Shown here piece after piece: positions 1 to 5,953 of a DNA stretch of 5,953 nucleotides. The stretch covers positions 1-5,953 of the forward strand of contig JAQVSH010000124.1 of the NCBI GenBank assembly GCA_028700615.1. The letters run 5' to 3'. The translations under genes and the position numbers were made by a program. Every line of letters begins with the position of its first letter. The stretch's first letter is position 1. The notes under the pieces are model-generated. The model did no database searches and was not told the DNA's origin. It worked only from the letters and a program-made list of their open reading frames with translations. This DNA comes from Bacteroidales bacterium. GTDB lineage: Bacteria; Bacteroidota; Bacteroidia; Bacteroidales; UBA4181.

Positions 1-1249
1 ATTGGTTGTTTGGATCATGTCTGATCTTGAAATTTCTGCCCAGGGTATTCTTCTCAGGGGAATGGGTGCTGTCAATGAATCAATGGGTGGAGCCGCAGTG
101 GCTGCTCCTCTGGATGCTACCGGAGCTATATACTGGAATCCGGCATCTATTTCTGCTTTTAAACAAAATGAGATTTCTTTTGGTCTGGGATTGATTATTC
201 CTAAATCTTCCGTAAGTTCTCAGATATCAATAGCCGCGACAGGACAAGTGCTTGCCTCCGGAAGCAGTACTTCTGATGCAGGATCCATTCCGGCCCCCAC
301 CATGTCATTTCTCTGGAGAAAAACGCCTTCTTCTCCTTTTACTTTTGCCCTCGGACTGGCCGGTATCGGGGGGGCTGCTACCCTATATGAGTCAAATCCC
401 GCAAATCCTATTCTGGAAGGTCATTCCAAAAGCGCTTCAGTTTCAATACTTCAGCTTACTCCTACGATCTCTTATCAGGTCAATGAACATCTTTCCCTTG
501 GTTTTGCCCCGATTGTAGGTTTGGCTAACCTCTCTTTGAATCCGATGAATCTGGGTCGCCCGGCCATGTCTCCTCTATACAACTATGGAACGCGTTATAC
601 CTGGGGTGCAGGCTTTCAGATCGGTGCATTGTATGATTTTAAAAATCATTTTAAAGCCGGTTTGTCTTTCAAAAGCCCCCTCTGGACCAAGGATCTTGAT
701 TTCAAAGGATCATCTACTTCTTCCGAAGGCGAGATTACCCCTGCTTCCGCCTATTTTGCTATGAATTTACCTCTGATGTTCTCTGTCGGAACCTCTTATG
801 ACGGATTTGAAAAAACCCTGATAGCTCTGGATCTCCGCTATATGGATTATGGCAACACCAAAGGCTTTAATGGAACCCTTGAAGTAGAAAACGGAGTTCC
901 AGTGGTCCGCGGGCTGGGATGTCAGAGTGTTTATGTGATCGCATTGGGCGTTCAGAGAGAGATTAACGAAAAAATCAAACTCAGAGGAGGTTATACCTAT
1001 AATACTCTGCCTATTAGTGCTGAAAATCAAATGTTTGCAGTGGCGGCTCCTTTGATCTTGAAACATTCAGTTACGATGGGACTTACTTATACAATTCCCG
1101 GCGATATTGATTTCAGTTGTGCCGGCGCTTATGTATTTGAGGCGTCAGAGACAGGTGCCTTTCCCACTGGTTATGAAGTACTTGCCGGAAGTGTGACCAA
1201 CTCTTCCTATGCTTTTTCTGCTGTATTTGGCATGGCAAAAAGATTTTAA
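1..1249 (+). CDS. FadL/OmpP1/TodX-family outer-membrane transport protein, 5'-truncated by window edge
   Basis: This is a beta-barrel outer-membrane protein of the FadL type, a family that lets long-chain fatty acids or other hydrophobic compounds cross the outer membrane. Numbering from the TTG at position 2, 415 residues are visible. Residues 18-51 form the family's N-terminal hatch signature: LRGMGAVNESMGGAAVA, then D38 and the N46-P47-A48 motif. Alternating hydrophobic and aromatic strands follow, including the family-like stretch around 258-284 (LMFSVGTSYDG, then LDLRYMDYG). The protein ends in Phe, as outer-membrane barrels usually do. A hydrophobic stub (VVWIM) and an ISAQG segment at 1-15 look like the tail of a signal peptide, perhaps cleaved after Ala13. 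TTG at 2 is therefore probably an internal Leu codon and the true start lies upstream. Starting at ATG 17 would remove the export signal. The Nudix gene follows 9 bp downstream, so co-transcription is likely. The family is clear; the substrate is not known. Confidence 0.88.
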   Translation, partial: LVVWIMSDLEISAQGILLRGMGAVNESMGGAAVAAPLDATGAIYWNPASISAFKQNEISFGLGLIIPKSSVSSQISIAATGQVLASGSSTSDAGSIPAPTMSFLWRKTPSSPFTFALGLAGIGGAATLYESNPANPILEGHSKSASVSILQLTPTISYQVNEHLSLGFAPIVGLANLSLNPMNLGRPAMSPLYNYGTRYTWGAGFQIGALYDFKNHFKAGLSFKSPLWTKDLDFKGSSTSSEGEITPASAYFAMNLPLMFSVGTSYDGFEKTLIALDLRYMDYGNTKGFNGTLEVENGVPVVRGLGCQSVYVIALGVQREINEKIKLRGGYTYNTLPISAENQMFAVAAPLILKHSVTMGLTYTIPGDIDFSCAGAYVFEASETGAFPTGYEVLAGSVTNSSYAFSAVFGMAKRF

Positions 1250-1258
1250 TATTGGTTG

Positions 1259-1777
1259 ATGGAAATTTTCCCTCTGGTTGATGAAAAAGGTTTGGTAATC
1301 GGAAAGGCTTCGCGAGAAATATGCCACAACGGTTCCAAACCGTTGCATCCCGTGGTTCACCTACATGTGTTTGATGCAATGGGCCGCTTGTTTCTACAGA
1401 AGCGGTCCATGCTCAAAGACATACAACCCGGCAAGTGGGATACTTCTATCGGCGGACATGTTCTTTATGGAGAAACCATTGAAGAAGCCCTGAGACGAGA
1501 ATCCCGGGAAGAGCTCGGACTGGAAACTTTTCAGGCGGTCTTTGTGGATAGCTATGTGTTTGAATCAGAAATAGAAAGGGAATTGGTTCATATTTATCAA
1601 ACCATTTTTTCCGGGACGCTTCATCCGGATGAAGAGGAACTGGATGGAGGGGCTTTCTTCTCCTTCTCTGAAATTGAATCCCTGATTTCAAGAGGGGTGG
1701 TCACTCCTAATTTTGCCAGTGAATTCAAAAAGTACAAACAAGCCCTGCTCAATAATTTTTTTACCGAAGATTTGTAG
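1259..1777 (+). CDS. Nudix hydrolase (IDI/YfcD-like subgroup)
   Basis: This 172-residue protein carries a Nudix box at residues 66-88: G66, E72, then RESREELGL at 80-88. E81, E84 and E85 are the expected metal-binding glutamates for hydrolysis of a nucleoside diphosphate linked to another moiety. The position usually filled by a bulky aliphatic residue is Ser82. The flanks (PVVHLHVFDAMGRLFLQKRS at 31-50; PGKWDTSIGGH at 57-67) resemble the subgroup related to isopentenyl-diphosphate isomerase and YfcD. The catalytic Cys of type-1 isomerases is absent, since the corresponding region reads DTSIGGH, so isomerase activity is unlikely. Length is normal for a single-domain Nudix protein with no signal peptide, so it is probably cytoplasmic. 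ATG 1259 is preferred over the adjacent in-frame TTG at 1256; there is no clear ribosome-binding site, as is common in Bacteroidota. It starts 9 bp after the FadL-type gene and was probably transcribed with it. The substrate cannot be predicted. Confidence 0.9.
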   Translation: MEIFPLVDEKGLVIGKASREICHNGSKPLHPVVHLHVFDAMGRLFLQKRSMLKDIQPGKWDTSIGGHVLYGETIEEALRRESREELGLETFQAVFVDSYVFESEIERELVHIYQTIFSGTLHPDEEELDGGAFFSFSEIESLISRGVVTPNFASEFKKYKQALLNNFFTEDL

Positions 1778-1784
1778 TTTTTGA
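1778..1784. other. 7-bp convergent junction without visible terminator
   Basis: The Nudix stop codon (TAG, 1775-1777) and the lipoprotein stop codon (TGA, complement of 1785-1787) face each other with seven bases between them. I looked for a GC-rich stem followed by a T-run on either strand from about 1740 to 1850. I found only weak AT-rich pairings, such as AATCA at 1794-1798 with TGATT at 1810-1814. No intrinsic terminator can be supported, so transcripts may run into the opposite gene. Confidence 0.6.
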
Positions 1785-2990
1785 TCAGATTTTAATCACG
1801 CATAATATTTGATTGTCTTCCTCTTTAATATCAGAGATAAATCCGGGATCTTCTTTCATATATTCGAGGTATTGATATGCCTCCAGAAGGATATAAACAT
1901 GCTGATCATCCGCCATCTCGGGATCAATACAAAGTGTTAGACGACCGTCTGTAAAAATAATTCCTTCAGGGTTTTCTTTTTTCTTTTCCGGATTGGTAAC
2001 CTTCCTGTAGATCAGTTTTCCTTTGTTTTTGTCCCACACTTCATGGAAACGGATACTATGTTTTTCATATTCTTCAATCCTTTTCATGATTTCTTCATAG
2101 GTTCCTGAAACATTCAGAGAATTCTGATTGCGGGTATAGGACACAAAGGCTAATGACGCTGTTTCTTTGTGTCTGAAATCAATGACATATTTTTTGGAAT
2201 CCCTGTACAAAGCGGTTGAAACTTCTATCGGCATGATGTATTCCCCTAATCTGTATATCAAATGGGGATGTAACCGGCCGTTTTCAATATAAAAGGCTGT
2301 GTCATTGTAGTTATACTTCACATTTATTTTTCTGCCGGATAGGTAGAAGTCCGTGAGGATAATTCCCGGACCATCCTGTTCCGGATTATAATCCGGTTTC
2401 ATAAGGCTGTCGGTTTTTTCTCCCGTAGAAATATCGTAACGGTTTATAATATAATGAGATGGAATATTTGCGGGATCGGATGCTGTCCATAAATTTCCTT
2501 CTATATATTCGATACGGGAATTTCCGGTGAGTTTAAAACTTCCGATATAATCTCCATCAAAGCCATATTGAATAAGCCTGGGATTATAATAATCATCATC
2601 TAAACAAAAGATTCTTTCATTTTCGTAATCTACCGCAATATCATCAAGCGACCGGTATTCCTGTGGGCCTTGTCCCCTGTGATCTATCTTATGAACAAAA
2701 TGCCCTTTCTCATCAAAACGAAATACAGCCTGATTGGACAATATCCAGATGGAGTTATTTTTAAAGGACAGCAGTCTGGGGTTTTTCAATAAAACTTCTT
2801 CATTGGTTTCCAGGGGAATAAATGAAATGCTTTTTACTTTGACTGGACCCTCAATGCTCGGGTTAGATTCAATAACCTGGGCAATGTCCAGTATAGGTAT
2901 TTCCCCGGAGTTGATATCCGGGCGGCTTTTACAGCCATAAAACAAACCTATACAAACTGTCAGTAGTACAATGAGGTTTTTACTTTCCAT
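1785..2990 (-). CDS. 6-bladed beta-propeller lipoprotein
   Basis: This complete 401-residue protein begins with a lipoprotein signal peptide: Lys4, a hydrophobic core at 6-17, and a relaxed lipobox FYGC with the lipidated Cys at 20. Residues 21-25 (KSRPD) lack the acidic cluster linked to surface export in some Bacteroidota, so a periplasm-facing anchor is more likely (inference). The body matches the 6-bladed beta-propeller lipoproteins common in Bacteroidota. FIPLETNEE lies at 57-65, followed by repeated blade strands such as IWILSNQAVFRFDEKGHFVHKI and the diagnostic RGQGPQEY at 105-112. The C-terminal EEDNQILCVIKI also fits the family's usual ending. No catalytic residues are recognisable; such propellers are generally thought to be binding or scaffold proteins. 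ATG 2990 lies inside the last codons of the upstream RND gene (11-bp overlap), which suggests translational coupling and a shared operon. No separate promoter or strong ribosome-binding site is visible. Sampled lines of this gene are about 34% G+C, lower than its neighbours. Confidence 0.85.
   Translation of the reverse strand: MESKNLIVLLTVCIGLFYGCKSRPDINSGEIPILDIAQVIESNPSIEGPVKVKSISFIPLETNEEVLLKNPRLLSFKNNSIWILSNQAVFRFDEKGHFVHKIDHRGQGPQEYRSLDDIAVDYENERIFCLDDDYYNPRLIQYGFDGDYIGSFKLTGNSRIEYIEGNLWTASDPANIPSHYIINRYDISTGEKTDSLMKPDYNPEQDGPGIILTDFYLSGRKINVKYNYNDTAFYIENGRLHPHLIYRLGEYIMPIEVSTALYRDSKKYVIDFRHKETASLAFVSYTRNQNSLNVSGTYEEIMKRIEEYEKHSIRFHEVWDKNKGKLIYRKVTNPEKKKENPEGIIFTDGRLTLCIDPEMADDQHVYILLEAYQYLEYMKEDPGFISDIKEEDNQILCVIKI
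2980..2990 (-). other. 11-bp gene overlap, likely translational coupling
   Basis: The stop codon of the RND permease (TAA, complement of 2980-2982) lies downstream of the lipoprotein ATG (complement of 2988-2990), in a different frame. The two reading frames share 11 bp. There is no strong Shine-Dalgarno sequence just upstream of the ATG. Ribosomes finishing the permease could therefore re-initiate on the lipoprotein, keeping the two products in proportion. The overlap is seen directly; the coupling is inferred. Confidence 0.7.
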
Positions 2991-5953
2991 TGTTGATTAT
3001 CATCTGAACTTTACTGTTGGAAATATTTTTCTTTGATAAGCCACGGGTGAAAAGGGGTAGGTAAAAGAAGAGGATGATTTTGGACATAAGCAGTCCACCG
3101 ATTGTGCCCACCGCAAGGGGGAACCAGAAAGCTTCTTTATAGGTGCCGATCAGAAAGGGAATCAATCCCAACATGGTGGAAAAAGTAGTCAGCAGAATAG
3201 GAATGATCTTTGCATTCCAGGCCTTGATGTAGGCCCGCATCGGAGTCATTCCGGGGTGGGTGAGGCGCAGGTGATTCCACTCGTTAAGAATGTAGATGAA
3301 ACTGCTTACTGTTAATCCGCAAAGCAGAATCAGGGAGGCAAATCCTCCATCGTCAAAACCTACCTCAAACCAGTGAAAAGTCAGAAATACCCCGATATAT
3401 GAAGCCGGAATAACAAAAATTACAGCAAGAGGCTGCCATAGGGAATTAAATAAAATCGCTGAAGCAAAAAAGATAATCAAAATCACCAGACCGATGAGAA
3501 GGTATTGCGTGGAATCCTCTCCGAAATTATAGCGAGACCTGTCACTTTCGATCGAATAACCCACGGGGAGCTGAGGCTTAAAGTCTTCTATTTCATTTTT
3601 TAACACTCTTTCCCCCTGAGTGTTGGATCCTATGTAGTCATATTGCAGACAAAGCCGGTATTGTTGATTCTCCTTAACTACCCTCTGGGATACCTGCGAT
3701 TTGGTTAATTTGGCCACATCGCCCAGTTTAAAAGTAGTCTGACCGGTTCTTAGCGGGTAATTCAGCATCGCCCAGATATCATAATCCTGTGATTGTTTCG
3801 AATAAAATTTAAGCCTTTCGTATGACTGATCCACAAAAACAGAGCCACCGCTCACATTATTGGCAAAAACAGAATACATGGTATTGTACAGATCGCCGGG
3901 TAAAAGATTTTTTTGAGCCAGCCGTTCCTGGTTCAGATCAAAGACAAACTCATTGTAATCTTCCAGTGAATTTGCAAAATCTGATCCGATATTCACCCGT
4001 TCAATCCGGGCGTAACCACTCAGCAGTTTCTGTCTGAACTGTTCTGCATAGCCGTATAACTCATCATAATTGTATCCGTACATCAATACCCGGTAACTTC
4101 CCGCAGAGGTGTAGATCCGGTTAGAATACCCATTATTATCCAGTCCATAGACAGACCAGCTCCCTCCGCCCAGTTCCTGTGTTTTGGAGATCAGATCTGA
4201 TTTAAGCACATAGGGGAAGGATCCCCGTTCAAATTCTTTTTTAAAATAGATGCTAATATTTGCCTGACGGGCATTGTATATAGAAGTCTGAAATTGCTTT
4301 ATTTCCTTAAAGTTCTGTAAATAGGCTTCAATGCGCTGAATCAGATAATCCATCTGGTCTAGCGTGGCTCCGTAAGGCATGGTGGCATATACTGTCAATT
4401 CAACTTCTTCATCGCGTCCGGGATAGTAACCCTCAGAGACTTTCTCAGCAAAAAGTCGTGAGGTTCCCCCCAACACTTTGTCGACCACCGGGCCAATTTT
4501 TGTTTTATAGATTTCCGAACCAAACACGCGGTTATACCATACGGCCCATTGATTTTCCCCCTCAATCTTTTCGGGCAGGAGGTAGGTGGGGACTCCGAAA
4601 GCCAGAATCAGCAGAAGATATGCCCATACCCGGCGCCGGATCAGAAACAGAATCATCTTTTCGTAAAACCGGCTGAACCTTGCTGCCATCCGTTTGGGTT
4701 TCCACCTGAGCCAGCGCGGGGTTTTTCCAAAGATTTTCCGGGCAGGCTTAACAATATGTCTGGGCTTTCCCATGCCCAGACTATCAAAAAGGGCGGGTGC
4801 CAGAAACAGGGTAGTAAGTAGTGAAACTCCCAGATTGATCACAACGACTGCAGAAAAATCCCCAAGGTTAAGGCGTACGGATTCATCCATAAAAAAAATT
4901 ACGACCAGAGACCCCATGGTGATCGCAGTAGAGGCAAGAATAGCCGGAAAAGCCTTCAGATTTTGCCGGTGCAACATCTGGTCGGTCATCACCAGTGTTC
5001 CGGAAATGATCAGACTCAATGAAATGGTGATGCCCGTAAGCGAGTATAATTGCATTTCCAGCCCTAACAGATAATAAAAAATAACAGCCATCGCAAGATT
5101 GGCCAACAAACTGATCAACACCAAAAACAGATAACGACGGCTCCAGGTGACCATCAGTACAAAAATTAATAAAATCAGAATTGTCAGCCCGGTGCGGTAA
5201 TAGATCTTATTCAGTTCTTTCTGGATGTACTCAGTCGCATCATAATTTTTGGTCAGATAATAACCGGCTGGCAGAAAATTTTCAATCTCCGCCAATTTTG
5301 ACTTTATTTTTTTACTCAATTTCAACTGATTGGCCATATCCTCTGCCTGGAGATCAATGTACACCAGGTTGAGCCCGTTGATACGGTTATAAAAGGTAGG
5401 ATCTGACTCCTCCCGGGATACCCTGACCAACTGATCCAGACGAATGAAATTCCCATTGCCCGGTAAAGGTACTTCGATCAGAGACACATCCAGTCCTTTC
5501 TTTTCCATATCCGAAAGCAGTGAAACCCTCATCCAGCGCGTATTCCCGTCCGCGCCTTCTACTTTACCTGTTCCGAGATGGTTTACCGAAAGATGTTGGC
5601 TAATAGCGTATTGCAAATCAGATAAAGTCAATCCCAGGGATTCCAGTTGGGACTGATTGTATGTGAGACGCCATTCCATGGGTACGGCGCCACTCACATC
5701 TACTTTGTATACTCCCGGGATTCGTGACAGAACGGGCTGAATCTTATCTTCCGCGTATTGTTGGATAATTCTTGGCACTGCGGGAGCATTGAGAGAGTAT
5801 GTCAAAAAAGGCCGGGAGGCTCTTTCATCGGGAACAGCCATCGCCACTACAGGATAAGAAACCCCCTCCGGAAGCTGATTCCAGGTCTGCCGTACAATGG
5901 TTGAGGCTTCAAAACGAACCAACTCCGCATCGACATTTTTATCCAGGGACAAT
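2980..5953 (-). CDS. RND-family efflux permease, N-terminus cut by window edge
   Basis: This is an inner-membrane RND (AcrB/AcrF-type superfamily) permease, which normally forms trimers and exports compounds with a periplasmic adaptor and an outer-membrane channel. About 990 residues are visible. The first codon (TTG, 5952-5950) is an internal Leu; TM1 and the first part of the periplasmic porter domain lie outside the window. Numbering from that codon, TM2-TM6 lie near 254-270, 274-296, 303-324, 335-355 and 366-388. A very basic cytoplasmic linker follows at 396-441, then TM7 at 442-459, the second periplasmic half at about 460-815, and TM8-TM12 near 817-835, 841-858, 869-890, 917-936 and 942-968. 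The TM4 relay positions equivalent to AcrB D407/D408 are S317-G318, and the K940 position in TM10 is S883. The R971 position is K915 and the T978 position is T922. The sequence resembles a Bacteroidota RND branch, so a drug, lipid or other hydrophobic substrate is possible but unproven. No adaptor or channel gene is in view; they could lie upstream. Confidence 0.92.
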   Translation of the reverse strand, partial: LSLDKNVDAELVRFEASTIVRQTWNQLPEGVSYPVVAMAVPDERASRPFLTYSLNAPAVPRIIQQYAEDKIQPVLSRIPGVYKVDVSGAVPMEWRLTYNQSQLESLGLTLSDLQYAISQHLSVNHLGTGKVEGADGNTRWMRVSLLSDMEKKGLDVSLIEVPLPGNGNFIRLDQLVRVSREESDPTFYNRINGLNLVYIDLQAEDMANQLKLSKKIKSKLAEIENFLPAGYYLTKNYDATEYIQKELNKIYYRTGLTILILLIFVLMVTWSRRYLFLVLISLLANLAMAVIFYYLLGLEMQLYSLTGITISLSLIISGTLVMTDQMLHRQNLKAFPAILASTAITMGSLVVIFFMDESVRLNLGDFSAVVVINLGVSLLTTLFLAPALFDSLGMGKPRHIVKPARKIFGKTPRWLRWKPKRMAARFSRFYEKMILFLIRRRVWAYLLLILAFGVPTYLLPEKIEGENQWAVWYNRVFGSEIYKTKIGPVVDKVLGGTSRLFAEKVSEGYYPGRDEEVELTVYATMPYGATLDQMDYLIQRIEAYLQNFKEIKQFQTSIYNARQANISIYFKKEFERGSFPYVLKSDLISKTQELGGGSWSVYGLDNNGYSNRIYTSAGSYRVLMYGYNYDELYGYAEQFRQKLLSGYARIERVNIGSDFANSLEDYNEFVFDLNQERLAQKNLLPGDLYNTMYSVFANNVSGGSVFVDQSYERLKFYSKQSQDYDIWAMLNYPLRTGQTTFKLGDVAKLTKSQVSQRVVKENQQYRLCLQYDYIGSNTQGERVLKNEIEDFKPQLPVGYSIESDRSRYNFGEDSTQYLLIGLVILIIFFASAILFNSLWQPLAVIFVIPASYIGVFLTFHWFEVGFDDGGFASLILLCGLTVSSFIYILNEWNHLRLTHPGMTPMRAYIKAWNAKIIPILLTTFSTMLGLIPFLIGTYKEAFWFPLAVGTIGGLLMSKIILFFYLPLFTRGLSKKNISNSKVQMIINNGK

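Noticed and set aside
767..1066. 99-residue open frame on the - strand opposite the FadL-type gene
   Set aside because: It overlaps clearly conserved barrel sequence on the other strand, and its composition does not resemble a protein.
1253..1283. Repeated TGGTTGATG at 1253-1261 and 1275-1283 around the Nudix start
   Set aside because: The second copy encodes LVDE within the protein, and its ATG is out of frame. The repeat is short and likely coincidental.
1327..1345. Perfect 8-bp inverted repeat (CAACGGTT, 3-base loop, AACCGTTG) early in the Nudix gene
   Set aside because: It lies inside well-conserved coding sequence and has no T-run after it. A repeat of this size is expected about once by chance in 6 kb.
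1259..1777. Isopentenyl-diphosphate isomerase as the identity of the Nudix protein
   Set aside because: The catalytic Cys region of type-1 isomerases reads DTSIGGH here, and the canonical Nudix hydrolase glutamates are present, so a hydrolase is more likely.
2991..3050. Possible promoter for the lipoprotein gene within the end of the RND gene (minus-strand AATATTTCC)
   Set aside because: It matches the Bacteroidota TAnnTTTG element poorly and has no paired upstream TTTG at suitable spacing, so it cannot be supported.
4758..4781. Perfect 8-bp inverted repeat (GTCTGGGC, 8-base loop, GCCCAGAC) inside the RND gene
   Set aside because: It is fully within coding sequence at the TM6-TM7 linker with no T-run, and is compatible with chance.
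4694..5074. 126-residue open frame on the + strand opposite the RND permease
   Set aside because: It is antisense to conserved membrane segments, its translation looks like no protein family, and it has no start signal. It is a shadow of the real gene.

Overview
The window looks like chromosomal DNA from a member of the Bacteroidota. The clearest pointers are a lipoprotein of the 6-bladed beta-propeller type (with an R-G-x-G-P-x-E-Y motif) that is typical of that phylum, an RND permease whose sequence resembles a Bacteroidota branch of the family, and start codons without convincing Shine-Dalgarno sequences. I cannot name a genus. This assignment rests on family recognition, not on a search.

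Layout: four protein genes fill almost the whole window in two convergent pairs. On the + strand, a FadL/OmpP1-type outer-membrane transport protein (1-1249, 5' end cut by the window edge) is followed after 9 bp by a Nudix hydrolase (1259-1777). On the - strand, reading from the right edge, a large RND-family permease (5953-2980, N-terminus cut by the window edge) overlaps by 11 bp the start of a propeller lipoprotein gene (2990-1785). The two pairs meet tail to tail with only 7 bp between stop codons and no recognisable terminator. No intergenic stretch is long enough to hold anything else. I see no tRNA, rRNA, CRISPR array, insertion sequence or riboswitch.

How the genes may work together: the FadL-like protein would let hydrophobic compounds cross the outer membrane, while the RND protein belongs to a family that moves compounds outward from the inner membrane or periplasm. 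The lipoprotein, translated directly after the permease, could be a periplasmic accessory, but nothing in its sequence proves this. The Nudix protein is probably a cytoplasmic housekeeping hydrolase sharing a transcript with the FadL gene.

The observation most worth attention is in the RND permease. The TM4 positions that carry the proton-relay aspartates in AcrB are Ser-Gly here, and the TM10 lysine position is Ser, although the rest of the protein appears intact and well formed. Either it uses a different coupling route or it has a non-classical role. The AT-rich composition of the lipoprotein gene relative to its neighbours is a second notable point.
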